Positions 10,601 through 18,021 of a stretch of DNA of 64,000 nucleotides are shown piece after piece. Under the pieces are notes generated by a model. That model saw nothing but the letters and a program-made list of their open reading frames with translations. It ran no database searches and was not told where the DNA came from. This DNA comes from Enterococcus termitis (GTDB taxonomy: Bacteria; Bacillota; Bacilli; Lactobacillales; Enterococcaceae): the NCBI RefSeq assembly GCF_001730305.1, contig NZ_MIJY01000047.1, positions 1 through 64,000 of the forward strand, written 5' to 3'. Within the stretch, counting starts at the first letter, position 1. Every line of letters starts with the position of its first letter. The translations under genes were made by a program, and so were the position numbers.

Positions 10601-10804
10601 ATCGTTCGAACTAGCGATGTTTGACAAAATTTCAGCATCAAGAACCGCTGCGGAAGCTGTAATTCCTCCAGGTAGATAAAATGACAATGGAACAGTCAAT
10701 GGTGCAATTACTAAGCTGCTTGTTAATACTAACGATAATGCACGATACTTATTTTGCTTTTTTGACTTGGTGGTGCTTTTCTTTTTTTGCTTATCATTTT
10801 TCAT
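4655..10804 (-). CDS. Giant cell-wall surface protein with 18 Ig-like repeats
   Basis: A 2,049-residue protein built for display on the cell wall. It has a basic N-terminus and long hydrophobic signal peptide (about residues 1-55). A unique region of about 330 residues, rich in Asn, Leu and Val, may be the ligand-binding head. Then come 18 Ig-like modules of 80-100 residues with GYTVTGTA near the start and NGDYTVTIP in the middle. An Asn/Gly/Ser linker leads to a sorting signal: LPNNG at 2014-2018, a hydrophobic segment and a RKNRKEEE tail. The motif departs from LPXTG at the Thr. Modules 8-15 are nearly identical. The start at 10804 has GAGGAGG 6 nt upstream; the open frame runs 33 codons further without a ribosome site. 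Adhesin or biofilm role is inferred; ligand unknown. Confidence 0.88.
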   Translation of the reverse strand: MKNDKQKKKSTTKSKKQNKYRALSLVLTSSLVIAPLTVPLSFYLPGGITASAAVLDAEILSNIASSNDSGTNTANRWAADGSSKNVNFSISGGELVGASAVADGTKQAVLAIPNELQNRVSPNGVAQIDTNVTLTVGDLTFLTGTLNAVNDLTNVLTNILDGTLGSLTGVTLNLTTVNQKIDALNNLENFGSASFTSNAVLSPDGSYIHADIDDGLGLVLAQNVSTLLQDLKAAVDALNATGSGIASNVVAGLINTTLLPVKGTVDAAINLALPLVGIGGDAVNQLADASVLGGTTINIPTTVLSPTGLTQNLDARFVGTVVKADFIDVSLIKTANGVSDLYYAGTAAAVAPPVVTNTTGTSATGYTVTGTATAGNTVDIRNGSGSTIGTGLVDESGNFTITLAQGQATANEALNAIAKDGDEESTPTPFTTPADAIVVAPPVVTSTTGTSLTGNTVKGTATAGNTVDVRNSNGTTIGSAIADEGGNFTITLSLGQAEANESLTAVAKDGENESTPTPFKTPLDVALVSPPVVTSTTGTSTTGYTVKGTATAGDTVDIRNLSGETIGTGIADENGDFTITLAQGEASANEALTAVAKNGANESIPTPFTTPADVAVVLPPVVTSASGNSATGYTIKGTATAGDTVDIRNLSDETIGTGTVDENGDFTITLAPGNASANEALTAIAKNGENESTPTPFVTPADVEALLPPVVTSTTGNSTVGYTIKGTAVAGNTINIRNLSGETIGTGIADENGDFTITLPGGAATANEALTAIAKDGANESLPTAFITPADPIVDVASPTVTETTGTAATGYTVKGTASAGDTVDIRNIGGTTIGSGIVNENGDFTITIPQGQATANEVLTAVAKDGENESLPTTFTTPADPVEVTAPTVDTVTGTAATGYTVKGKATPGDFVDIKNTGGTVIGTTTVDLNGDYTVVIPIGAATPSEQLSAIARDLLDHQSSPTPFTTPTDPVEITAPTVDNVTGTSSTGYTVTGTAPEGSTVEIKNTGGTVIGSATADENGDYTVTIPAGSATPNEQLTATAKDDEGNTSPGTTFVTPADPVTVTAPTVDSVTGNSSDGYTVTGTAPEGSTVEIKNTGGTVIGSATADENGDYTVTIPAGSATPNEQLTATAKDDEGNTSPGTTFVTPADPVTVTAPTVDSVTGNSSDGYTVTGTAPEGSTVEIKNTGGTVIGSATADENGDYTVTIPAGSATPNEQLTATAKDDEGNTSPGTTFTTPADPVTVTAPTVDSVTGNSSDGYTVTGTAPEGSTVEIKNTGGTVIGSATADENGDYTVTIPAGSATPNEQLTATAKDDEGNTSPGTTFVTPADPVSVTAPTVDSVTGNSSTGYTVTGTAPEGSTVEIKNTGGTVIGSATADENGDYTVTIPAGSATPNEQLTATAKDDEGNTSPGTTFTTPADPVSVTAPTVDSVTGTSSTGYTVTGTAPEGSTVEIKNTGGTVIGSATADENGDYTITIPAGSATPNEQLTATAKDDEGNTSPGTTFTTPADPVSVTAPTVDSVTGTSSTGYTVTGTAPEGSTVEIKNTGGTVIGSATADEIGDYTITIPAGSATPNEQLTATAKDEEGNTSPGTTFVTPADPVVVTAPTIDSVTGTSSTGYTVTGTAPEGSTVEIKNTGGTVIGSATADENGDYTVTIPAGSATPNEQLTATAKDDEGNTSSATPFTTPADPVNVLAPTVENVTGTSTTGYTVTGKATAENTVEIRNTEGTVLGSDVADENGDYTIILPTGAASAREQLNAVAKDGANNTSSATSFMTPADPTTITVAPPVIKKATGTSLTGYTIVGTTTYGNTVEIYNADGELLGQAVADGEISGAQTFAVDQEGSFTITLPIGLATPNEQLTAIAKDSDDNQSTPTLFELPSDPGVATVSAPIVESVTGTSTTGYTVTGTADPENTVNLLNDKGVLVGTGQTDTNGNYSIAIPVGMVMPREKDTAIAIDENGIQSLPTEFLIPVDPGSGNGNNNGNNGNSNSNGSNGQSGLKNLSSGSRKDLPNNGEIISNWSLVGALLLGALGLFGINRKNRKEEE
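5731..7890 (-). repeat. Eight tandem 270-bp repeats inside the surface protein gene
   Basis: The same landmark recurs exactly every 270 bp (for example at 6271, 6541, 6811, 7081, 7351 and 7621), each copy encoding a 90-residue Ig-like module. Copies differ at scattered synonymous sites and a few residues (GNSSDG versus GTSSTG). Flanking modules are clearly diverged, so the central block has been amplified or homogenised. Confidence 0.92.
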
Positions 10805-11187
10805 GATTGTCCTCCTCTTTACAATTAAGTTAATAACACAAAACAAACAGATAGAAGCTTTCCAAAACCAATAAGACACTCTCCCTTCATAAAATATGAG
10901 CAACGTAAAAATTTATTCAAGCTTCTAATAAAGGATTTTATAACCTTTATAATATTTTTGAAAATATTATGTACTCAAATTTGCAATTTTATTTTAATTA
11001 ATAAAAATAAAAAAATGATTCTTGTAAGGAAAAACATATTAAAATGCTTATATTAAAGGGTTTTCGTTTCTTGTATATACTAATATTCATTTAATCTAAA
11101 TTTTATATTCTAATAAATATATATTATACATATAATATTCATTTATTGGGATTCACAAGGGAAACGTTTTCTTTTTGTTGCGCAAAT
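10805..11187. other. AT-rich upstream region of the surface protein gene
   Basis: No gene is visible. On the minus strand a possible promoter is TTGAGT, 18 nt, TATTAT (about 10978-10949), giving a leader of roughly 140 nt. The palindrome AATATTTT-TG-AAAATATT (10951-10968) overlaps it. The rest is very AT-rich. Confidence 0.4.
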
Positions 11188-11259
11188 AAAATAACAGAAA
11201 TAAAAAAAGCGAAGCTCAACTGAATTGGCCTCACTCTTTTTCTATTTCTGTTATTTTTT
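11188..11259 (-). terminator. Terminator of the YczE-like gene
   Basis: A long imperfect stem beginning AAATAACAGAAATA and closing TATTTCTGTTATTT overlaps the end of the coding region and is flanked by T/A runs on both strands. Confidence 0.75.
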
Positions 11260-11880
11260 GACACTTTTTTCAACAATAGGCACGCTTACTTTTTTATTCC
11301 AAAAATCGATCAATGGACCTGTTAAGAACGCATTGATGACTGTTCCGATTCCAACTGGACCGCCAAAAATGAAGGCCAATAAGACAAAAAAGACATCTTG
11401 CGAAACACGGACCAACTGGTACGATGCACGGGTTCTATCCACGATAATTGGCGCAACTGCATCATAAGGCGCATTCCCTAATTTCGCAGACATGTACAAA
11501 GAAGCTCCAAATGTGAATATGATAACGCCGATAGTAAGTAATAAAAGCTGTGTGAAATGATTGATACGGAGGGGAATAAAATTTGTATAAATCCATGTGT
11601 AAAAATCAATAAAAAATCCGGTTAAAACCATATTGATAACTGTTCCGATCCCGATGTATTTTCTACCAAAAATAAAAACAAGTACTAAAATAGCACAATT
11701 GATCATTAATTGATACACACCTAATGAAAGACCTAGACTGTTCCCTATTCCGATATTAGCAGCAGTATAGGGATCTAAACCGACTTTACCAACACGTAGG
11801 GTCGCAGCACCAAACGCTAAAATTGCAACACCGAATAGTGCATACAACGAACGAATGATATTTTCTCTGTTTTTTTTCAT
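11251..11880 (-). CDS. YczE/YyaS/YitT-family integral membrane protein
   Basis: A 209-residue, largely hydrophobic protein with about five membrane segments. It has two internally similar halves: AFGAATLRVGKVGLDPYTA near residue 20 is echoed by TFGASLYMSAKLGNAPYDA near 120, and YIGIGTVINMVLTGFFIDF by PVGIGTVINAFLTGPLIDF. This duplicated motif is typical of the YczE/YyaS branch. Function is unknown; transport of a small molecule is only a guess. It sits downstream of nox on the same strand but behind nox's own terminator. Confidence 0.8.
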   Translation of the reverse strand: MKKNRENIIRSLYALFGVAILAFGAATLRVGKVGLDPYTAANIGIGNSLGLSLGVYQLMINCAILVLVFIFGRKYIGIGTVINMVLTGFFIDFYTWIYTNFIPLRINHFTQLLLLTIGVIIFTFGASLYMSAKLGNAPYDAVAPIIVDRTRASYQLVRVSQDVFFVLLAFIFGGPVGIGTVINAFLTGPLIDFWNKKVSVPIVEKSVKK

Positions 11881-11970
11881 TATGACAACTCCATTCAGTT
11901 TATATACTATAGCTTCTCAAAAAAATAACGAAAAAGCAAAATATCTGGTTCTAGAGTAAGAAAAATAGCA

Positions 11971-12020
11971 AAAAAAGAATCAAGCGTACAACTTTGTGAG
12001 TCATCTCTTGATTCTTTTTT
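11971..12020 (-). terminator. Terminator of nox
   Basis: Stem AAAAAAGAATCAAG / CTTGATTCTTTTTT, 14 bp with a T-run, about 45 bp past the nox stop. Confidence 0.85.
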
Positions 12021-12065
12021 CATCTCGCAATTTTTTTGTAATACGCTCTTTTTAGAACGTTGTAA

Positions 12066-13415
12066 CTACTTTTTAGCGATATCTTTTAATGCAGCTTGTG
12101 CTAATAAGTTTAAGTAGTTCCACGGACGATCAAAATGTGGCTGGAAGAAGAAATCAGATAAAGCTAGATCTTCTACAGTCATTTTATTTTGAACCGCCAA
12201 AGATAATGTATTTGCAGATTGTGTAATGTCATACTTAGACATTAATTGCCCACCAACGATCCGATTTGAGCCTTTTTCATAGACTAATTCCATCATAACA
12301 TTCTCCGTTGTTGGCATAAACTCTGGGCGGTAATTATCTTCAAATAGCGTTGCATCTACCTCAAGGTTGTTCATTTTTGCACTTTCTAAGGTAACACCCG
12401 TTGATCCGATTTTCCAACCAAACAAGTACAACCCAGAAGTTCCTTGGGTTCCGCGATATGCTAGCTTTTGTTCGGTTAAATTGTAGCCAACCAGCATCCC
12501 TTGACGCACTGCATTTGTTGCTAATGGAATATAGTTTGTTGAACCACTTGGATTATAGTGTACAACTGCACTATCACCTGCAGCAAGAATATCTGGATTA
12601 CTTGATCTCATATATTTATCTACAACTATGGCACCATTAGGCAACATATCGACTTTTTCTTTAAGTAAAGATGTGTTCGGAGTGAAACCAACACACATGA
12701 TCACCATATCAGCATCAAACTCTTGGCTTGGTGTAATTACTTTATTCACATGACCACTTGCATCTGCTTTAAATTCTTGCACATTCTCTCCAAGCGCTAA
12801 GTTTACGCCACGATCAACAAGTTCTTTTTCTAAAACGTCTGTAAACGGTTTGTCTAGATATTTGTTTAGAATACGATCCAAGCCATCGATCAGTGTAACT
12901 TCTTTGCCTGATTCTACAAAAGCTTCCACTAATTCGATTCCAATGTAACCTCCGCCAACAACAACAACTTTTTTTGCATCTTTTGCACGATCAATGATAA
13001 CATTCGCTTGATTGAAGTTTTTACATAATAAAATGTTTTCTGCTTCAATTCCTTTGATTGGTGGAATGATTGGCCACGAACCTGTAGTCATCACTAATTT
13101 ATCATATGACACAGTCTCAACTTTATCTGTGTGTAAATTTTTGGCAGTAACAGTTTTATGATCAACGTCAATAGTCTCAACTTCATGTTCCATTTTAACT
13201 GTAGCACCTAGCGATGCTAGCTCTTCAGGACTTGAATAGAATAAACTGTCAGCCTCCTTCACCACACCTCCAACATATAGAGCGATTCCGCATGATAAAA
13301 ATGATACATTATCATTTCGTTCATAAACGGTTACCTCCGCATTTGGGTGATTTGTTAAAATACTTTTGATTGCAGCTGTTCCTGCATGCGTACATCCTAC
13401 GACTACGACTTTCAT
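12066..13415 (-). CDS. nox: Water-forming NADH oxidase
   Basis: A 449-residue flavoprotein that oxidises NADH with O2, reducing it by four electrons to water, so it regenerates NAD+ and removes oxygen. It has the FAD-binding start MKVVVVGCTHAG, redox-active Cys42 (VSFLSCGIAL), the NADH-binding GGGYIGIELVE and the late FAD motif DILAAGDSAVV. It is a paralogue of npr 9 kb away but clearly matches E. faecalis Nox. Start chosen at the ATG with AAGGGA 8 nt upstream; a TTG seven codons earlier lacks such a site. Monocistronic between two hairpins. Confidence 0.97.
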   Translation of the reverse strand: MKVVVVGCTHAGTAAIKSILTNHPNAEVTVYERNDNVSFLSCGIALYVGGVVKEADSLFYSSPEELASLGATVKMEHEVETIDVDHKTVTAKNLHTDKVETVSYDKLVMTTGSWPIIPPIKGIEAENILLCKNFNQANVIIDRAKDAKKVVVVGGGYIGIELVEAFVESGKEVTLIDGLDRILNKYLDKPFTDVLEKELVDRGVNLALGENVQEFKADASGHVNKVITPSQEFDADMVIMCVGFTPNTSLLKEKVDMLPNGAIVVDKYMRSSNPDILAAGDSAVVHYNPSGSTNYIPLATNAVRQGMLVGYNLTEQKLAYRGTQGTSGLYLFGWKIGSTGVTLESAKMNNLEVDATLFEDNYRPEFMPTTENVMMELVYEKGSNRIVGGQLMSKYDITQSANTLSLAVQNKMTVEDLALSDFFFQPHFDRPWNYLNLLAQAALKDIAKK

Positions 13416-13522
13416 TTTGTAAATCCCTTCTTTCAAGTTAAATTTTTCACCAATAAGCGGTTAAATTGCTACTGGTCTATTTAAAATATAACAAAGTCAA
13501 AAGCCAGTTTCGAGTTCTTTGC

Positions 13523-13550
13523 TTGTGAATCACAAAGATATTTTTTCACA
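13523..13550. promoter_or_regulatory. Dyad upstream of nox (TTGTGAATCACAA)
   Basis: A 13-bp palindrome at 13523-13535, about 110 bp upstream of the nox start, is followed by a further TTTGTGA-type half-site near 13545-13550. The words resemble half-sites of Rex and of CRP/FNR-family regulators, but the 2-3 nt spacing fits neither consensus. Role in redox control is inferred. Confidence 0.35.
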
Positions 13551-13626
13551 AACTATACTGTTTTTAATTGCATTTTAACAGTTTTTAATTTTATTCTTAA
13601 CAAGAATACTGATTTAACAACAAAAA

Positions 13627-13654
13627 AAGTTGAGGAATGAATTTTCCTCAACTT
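13627..13654 (-). terminator. Terminator of the perR-ridA pair
   Basis: Stem AAGTTGAGGAA / TTCCTCAACTT with a 6-nt loop and a T7 run on the minus strand, 15 bp past the ridA stop. Confidence 0.92.
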
Positions 13655-13668
13655 GTGAAAATGCTGTG

Positions 13669-14061
13669 TTATTGTTTGACTGCAGCAATAATTTCTATTT
13701 CAACAAGAACATCTTTTGGTAAGCGGGCTACCTCAACTGCCGAACGTGCAGGTAATTGAGCTGAAAATGCTGCTCCATAAATCTCATTAAATGCTGCAAA
13801 ATCATTCATATTTTTCAAAAAGCAGGTCGTTTTGACAACATGATCAAAGTCGCTGCCAGCTTCATTCAAAATCGCAGTGATATTTTTTAAGACTTGCTTC
13901 GTTTGTTCTTCAATAGTGCTCCCTACAACTTCTCCTGTTTCTGGATCTAAAGGTACTTGACCAGAGGCAAATAATAAGCCATTGATGATATTGCCTTGAA
14001 CGTACGGACCAATTGCTTTGGGCGCTTTATCTGTATGTATCGATTTCATCTTCTCACTCAT
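13669..14061 (-). CDS. ridA: RidA-family reactive intermediate deaminase
   Basis: A 130-residue RidA (YjgF/YER057c/UK114) protein. These trimeric enzymes hydrolyse reactive enamine/imine intermediates released by PLP enzymes such as threonine dehydratase. Family marks: APKAIGPYVQG near the N-terminus, LFASGQVPLDPETGE, and the C-terminal PARSAVEVARLPKDVLVEIE with the Arg that binds the carboxylate. The ATG at 14061 comes one base after the perR stop, implying coupled translation; a second ATG at 14049 is also possible. The open frame reaches further into perR but without a ribosome site. Confidence 0.88.
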   Translation of the reverse strand: MSEKMKSIHTDKAPKAIGPYVQGNIINGLLFASGQVPLDPETGEVVGSTIEEQTKQVLKNITAILNEAGSDFDHVVKTTCFLKNMNDFAAFNEIYGAAFSAQLPARSAVEVARLPKDVLVEIEIIAAVKQ

Positions 14062-14062
14062 T

Positions 14063-14500
14063 TCATTCTTTTTCAGCTTTTTGACACTCAGGACATAATC
14101 CATATAATTCTAATCTATGCTCGTTGATCTCAAAACCAGTCAGCTTGCTTGCTGCCATTTCTACATCTTCTAGACCTGGATAATGAAAATCGACGATCTT
14201 ACCACAGTTTTGGCAAATCGCATGATAGTGTTTTTTTGAACTAAAGTCAAAACGGCTGGATGCATCACCATAATTCATCTCTTGAACAAAACCGATATCC
14301 GTAAACAGTCGTAAATTATTATACACTGTAGCGACACTCATATTTGGAAAACGATCTTCCAATGAGCGGTAGATTTCATCAGCAGTTGGATGACTATGAT
14401 TCTCAATTAGATACTCTAAAATCGCATATCTTTGAGGAGTAATGCGGATATTGGCTTCTTTTAGCTCTTCAAGTGCATTTTTCACCAATACATTGTCCAT
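14063..14500 (-). CDS. perR: Peroxide-responsive Fur-family repressor PerR
   Basis: A 145-residue Fur-family protein with an N-terminal winged helix and C-terminal dimerisation domain. Two CxxC pairs (CQNC and CPEC) make the structural zinc site. The stretch RFDFSSKKHYHAICQNCGK followed by VDFHYPGLED matches B. subtilis PerR, including the His and Asp ligands of the regulatory Fe/Mn site whose histidines are oxidised by H2O2; this favours PerR over Fur or Zur. It is transcribed with ridA. A candidate operator over its own -10 suggests autoregulation, and npr and nox are plausible regulon members nearby. Confidence 0.93.
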   Translation of the reverse strand: MDNVLVKNALEELKEANIRITPQRYAILEYLIENHSHPTADEIYRSLEDRFPNMSVATVYNNLRLFTDIGFVQEMNYGDASSRFDFSSKKHYHAICQNCGKIVDFHYPGLEDVEMAASKLTGFEINEHRLELYGLCPECQKAEKE

Positions 14501-14527
14501 TTTGTTCCCCTCCCAGTCTTCTTTATT

Positions 14528-14558
14528 AAATAATACTATTTATAAACTGAGTTGACAA
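14528..14558 (-). promoter_or_regulatory. perR promoter with candidate PerR site
   Basis: -35 TTGTCA (14558-14553), 17-nt spacer, -10 TATTAT (14535-14530). The imperfect dyad AAATAATACTATTT (14528-14541) overlaps the -10 and shares the word ATACTATTTAT with the npr operator palindrome. Confidence 0.6.
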
Positions 14559-14679
14559 GAATAATCGAGAAATAAAGCGGTATTTCTTGATTTTATTAGG
14601 TTTTATGACACAAAATAAATTTATTGCTATCTTCTTGCAAATATATTTAGACAAAAACCATTACTCTTCTATTTCCTCT

Positions 14680-15609
14680 TTATTCAGGAAAGTTATAAAG
14701 AGCAGTAGATAGATAGCGTTCTCCATTATCCGGAATGATCGTCAATACCTTTTTCCCAGCGCCTATTTCTTTTGCTTTTTCAATAGCAGCATAAACAGCA
14801 GCACCAGCAGATATACCAACTAAAAGACCTTCTTGTGACGCTAGCTGACGAGCTGTTTCCATTGCCGCTTCGCTTGAAACAGCAGTAACTTTCTCATAGA
14901 TTTCTGTATCTAAAATTTTTGGTACGAATCCAGCACCGATTCCTTGAATTTTATGAGGTCCAGGAGTACCTCCTTCTAAAACAGGTGATTCTGAAGGTTC
15001 GACAGCAATAATCGAAATGTTAGGATAAACACGTTTCAATTCCTTGCCGACACCTGTGATCGTACCGCCTGTACCAATACCCGCTACGAAAGCATCAAGG
15101 CCTGCAGGACCAAATGCATCTTGGATTTCTTTTCCAGTTGTCTTTTCGTGGGTAAGTGCATTCGCTGGATTTTCAAATTGCATCGGCATAAAATAACCAT
15201 CTTGCTCAGCTAGTTCAGACGCTTTCGCAATGGCGCCTTTCATCCCTTCTGCACCAGGAGTTAATAAAAGTTCTGCTCCATAAGCCTGCATTAATTTTCT
15301 GCGCTCAATACTCATGGTATCAGGCATAACGATTACTACCCTATACCCTTTTGCTGCACCAACCATTGATAAACCAATCCCTGTATTTCCACTGGTTGGC
15401 TCTACGATTGTATCTCCCTTTTTTAGCGATCCATTTTTTTCAGCTGCTTCGATCATACTAAGGGCTACTCTATCTTTTACACTTCCACCAGGATTGAAAA
15501 ACTCTAATTTAACAAATACATCCGCAGCATCTTCCGGCACAATATTTCCCAATTTAACAATAGGTGTTTTTCCAATTAAATCTGTAACTGAATGAACGAT
15601 TTGAGTCAT
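14680..15609 (-). CDS. cysK: Cysteine synthase (O-acetylserine sulfhydrylase)
   Basis: A 309-residue PLP enzyme joining O-acetylserine and sulfide to form cysteine. The PLP-binding lysine is in NPGGSVKDR, the substrate loop is [10 protein letters not shown], and the glycine-rich phosphate cradle is [10 protein letters not shown]; the SAGAAVYAA stretch is also typical. Length is standard for CysK. I chose ATG at 15609, with GGGGGA 7 nt upstream; nine codons of further open frame lack a better site. No serine acetyltransferase gene is adjacent. It is divergent from ispH across about 180 bp. Confidence 0.95.
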   Translation of the reverse strand: MTQIVHSVTDLIGKTPIVKLGNIVPEDAADVFVKLEFFNPGGSVKDRVALSMIEAAEKNGSLKKGDTIVEPTSGNTGIGLSMVGAAKGYRVVIVMPDTMSIERRKLMQAYGAELLLTPGAEGMKGAIAKASELAEQDGYFMPMQFENPANALTHEKTTGKEIQDAFGPAGLDAFVAGIGTGGTITGVGKELKRVYPNISIIAVEPSESPVLEGGTPGPHKIQGIGAGFVPKILDTEIYEKVTAVSSEAAMETARQLASQEGLLVGISAGAAVYAAIEKAKEIGAGKKVLTIIPDNGERYLSTALYNFPE

Positions 15610-15789
15610 AATAGATTCCCCCATTTTTTTGATCATTGAAAGCTTATTTTAATAATAGCTCATATTTTTTAGAATGGCTATCATTTTGCTATTGTAAACC
15701 AATTGATATGCACTCTTTAAACAATTTTAATAAAAATGTTGTATAGTAGAGAAGATATTAAAATTTTAATACTAGGAGTTACTTTATTC

Positions 15790-16785
15790 ATGAAAATAAT
15801 AAATATTAGTCCCAGAGGCTATTGTTATGGTGTTGTTGATGCAATGGTCATCGCTAGAAATGCTTCTCTTGATGAAAACTTACCTCGACCTATCTATATT
15901 TTAGGTATGATCGTTCATAATAAACATGTGACAGATGCATTTGAAAGTATCGGCATCCATACATTAGATGGTGAAAACCGTGAAGATATTCTTGCACAAG
16001 TCGATGAAGGCACAGTCATCTTTACTGCGCATGGAACTTCGCCAAAAGTAAAAGAAATGGCTGTAAAAAAAGGATTAACTGTGATTGATGCAACTTGTCC
16101 TGATGTAATGATCACACATGAACTGATCGCAGAAAAAGTCGCTGACGGTTACGAAATTATTTATATTGGAAAAAAGAATCATCCCGAACCAGAAGGTGCG
16201 CTTGGTGTTTCTCCTGAACATGTTCATCTGGTTTCAAATGCTCAAGAAATCGACTCGTTGAATTTATCAGCAAGCAAGATCTTTGTCACTAACCAAACAA
16301 CGATGAGTCAATGGGATGTTAGTGACTTAATGGACTTGATCAAAGTTAAATATCCGCACGTATTGATTCATAAAGATATTTGTAAAGCAACGCAAGTTCG
16401 ACAAGAAGCAGTTGTTGAGCAAGCTCAAGGGTGTGATTTAACAATCGTGGTTGGTGATCCTAAAAGCAACAATAGTAACCGATTAGCTCAAGTCTCAATC
16501 GAACAGGCTGGAGTCAACGCTTTCCGAATCTCAGATGTTTCTCAAATTGATCCTAATTGGCTTTTTAATGTAAATCAAATTGCCGTTACGGCTGGTGCTT
16601 CCACCCCTACTCAAATCGTTCGTGAAGTAATCGAGTATTTGAAAAACTTTGACCCAAAGGATCCTACCACACATACAAAAAAATCCACCACTACTCCTGA
16701 TTCGATTTTGCCAAGACCAAGAATCAAGGATTTAACTAAAAATCGCCAACGTCGTTTAGACGAGTTACGCGCAGGAAAGCGTTAA
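15790..16785 (+). CDS. ispH: 4-hydroxy-3-methylbut-2-enyl diphosphate reductase (IspH/LytB)
   Basis: A 331-residue IspH. The three cysteines that hold the iron-sulfur cluster are in [16 protein letters not shown] and [14 protein letters not shown]. Substrate-binding His residues are in MIVHNKHV and FTAHGTSP, the catalytic Glu in HPEPEGALG, and Thr/Ser/Asn contacts in NQTTMS and [10 protein letters not shown]. IspH makes IPP and DMAPP in the last step of the MEP pathway. All expected residues are present, so it should be active, yet enterococci are known for making isoprenoids by the mevalonate route. It resembles the Bacillus form. ATG at 15790 has TAGGAG about 11 nt upstream; an earlier in-frame ATG (15736) precedes the likely -10 and lacks a ribosome site. 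Confidence 0.92.
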   Translation: MKIINISPRGYCYGVVDAMVIARNASLDENLPRPIYILGMIVHNKHVTDAFESIGIHTLDGENREDILAQVDEGTVIFTAHGTSPKVKEMAVKKGLTVIDATCPDVMITHELIAEKVADGYEIIYIGKKNHPEPEGALGVSPEHVHLVSNAQEIDSLNLSASKIFVTNQTTMSQWDVSDLMDLIKVKYPHVLIHKDICKATQVRQEAVVEQAQGCDLTIVVGDPKSNNSNRLAQVSIEQAGVNAFRISDVSQIDPNWLFNVNQIAVTAGASTPTQIVREVIEYLKNFDPKDPTTHTKKSTTTPDSILPRPRIKDLTKNRQRRLDELRAGKR

Positions 16786-16828
16786 AAAAGCAAGAAATCC
16801 ACATGCTTCATGGATTTCTTGCTTTTTT
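16786..16828. terminator. Bidirectional terminator between ispH and the glucosaminidase gene
   Basis: Perfect stem AAGCAAGAAATCCA / TGGATTTCTTGCTT, 9-nt loop, with A and T runs that serve both convergent genes. Confidence 0.93.
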
Positions 16829-17669
16829 ATACTTGTAATGTTTGACCGACCGTGATCAACTCTGCTGATAAACCATTAGAGGCCATCAATTGATCCACGG
16901 AAACGCCAAATTTTTCTGCAATTCCCCATAACGTATCTCCAGACGAAACAGTGTAAGATTGGCCAGAAGAGACAGCGATTGTTTCTGTGCTTTGACCGAT
17001 AGTTTCTTGTTCAGTAGTTACGACGGCTGCTGCTGTAGAAACATCTGTAGTTCCCCAATCATACGCTGTTAAGCCGTAAGCTGAAATCAGCCAGTTTAAT
17101 TTTTCAGCATAACTTGGATCAGTCGCATAGCGTCCTGCTAAAGCTGCGGTGGCATCTAAATAACTACTTGTGTTGCTTTTCCAAGCGCCAGAATAAGTAT
17201 AACTACTCAATACATTCGCATGATCTTGAAAGGACTCAGCGTACGAAGGATAGCTTCTAAACGGTTCCGTTAATGTGACCCATTCTCCATTTAAATATTC
17301 TTTGGTTGGCATGTAGACCGTTTGTCCACCGTAGCTGCCTTTCACACCAAAGAGATTATAGTTTGGTGCAGAAGCTAAACCAGATGTTCCGTAGCTACTT
17401 TCTAGTAACGCTTGGGCAATCATAACAGATGCATATAAATCACTTGAGCCAGCTACAGAAGCCGCCGAATAACCAATAGAATCAATAAATGCTTGTGGCG
17501 AAACAGCTTCTTGTTGCTCAAATTCAGTAGCATGAGCGCCAACTGGTAACAAATTGCTAGCAATTGGAAGAAATACCAATGATGTCCCGATCACTGACAT
17601 TGCTCTTTTTCCACTATTCTTTTTTGTCTTAAGCTGGTGTCTACTACTTCTTGTTTTTTTCTCGTCCAT
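16827..17669 (-). CDS. Secreted glucosaminidase-family hydrolase with a LysM domain
   Basis: A 280-residue secreted protein. Residues 1-47 form a basic signal peptide (RHQLKTKKNSGKRAMSV, then a hydrophobic core and SNLLPVGAHA). Residues about 50-200 are a glucosaminidase (FlgJ/LytG-type) domain with ALLESSYGTSGLA, which carries the likely catalytic Glu, and NYNLFGVKG. A single LysM at 233-280 (YTVSSGDTLWGIAEKFGV) binds peptidoglycan. It is shorter than the main enterococcal autolysin AtlA, which has several LysM modules. It probably cleaves the glycan strand during growth or separation. GGAGG lies 9 nt before the start. Confidence 0.88.
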   Translation of the reverse strand: MDEKKTRSSRHQLKTKKNSGKRAMSVIGTSLVFLPIASNLLPVGAHATEFEQQEAVSPQAFIDSIGYSAASVAGSSDLYASVMIAQALLESSYGTSGLASAPNYNLFGVKGSYGGQTVYMPTKEYLNGEWVTLTEPFRSYPSYAESFQDHANVLSSYTYSGAWKSNTSSYLDATAALAGRYATDPSYAEKLNWLISAYGLTAYDWGTTDVSTAAAVVTTEQETIGQSTETIAVSSGQSYTVSSGDTLWGIAEKFGVSVDQLMASNGLSAELITVGQTLQV

Positions 17670-17970
17670 TCATTTGTTCCTCCTCAATAGAACATCGTAC
17701 CACTATTCTACTAGGAGTCTTTTTTATAAACAATCATTTAGATTTAAAAAAAGTATATTTAAACCGAACGTAATCTAGCTGAAATGTTTGTTTTATTGTT
17801 TAATTTCTATTTGTTTCGTATTTATCACAAGACGTTTTCAAATTTTTGTTAAATTTATTTACAAACACTAGATTAATCAGTTTCTAAGAAGAATTTTAAT
17901 ATACCTGTTTCAGATGTCGATTCTTTCATTTTTGTTACGACTATTTCAGATACTCCATCTTTTCTCAACT
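17670..17970. other. Intergenic region upstream of the glucosaminidase gene
   Basis: About 300 bp of AT-rich sequence holding the minus-strand promoter region of the glucosaminidase gene. I see no gene, riboswitch or strong dyad. Confidence 0.4.
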
Positions 17971-18007
17971 AAAAAAGCAGAAATCTTTAACAATAGATTT
18001 CTGCTTT
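17971..18007 (-). terminator. Terminator of tkt
   Basis: Stem AAAGCAGAAATCT / AGATTTCTGCTTT with an 8-nt loop and T6 run, 15 bp past the tkt stop. Confidence 0.92.
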
Positions 18008-18021
18008 ACTATTAAGAATTT

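Noticed and set aside
11160-11176. cre-like GAAACGTTTTC upstream of the surface protein gene
   Set aside because: Several consensus positions fail and it lies about 350 bp from the start; too weak to list.
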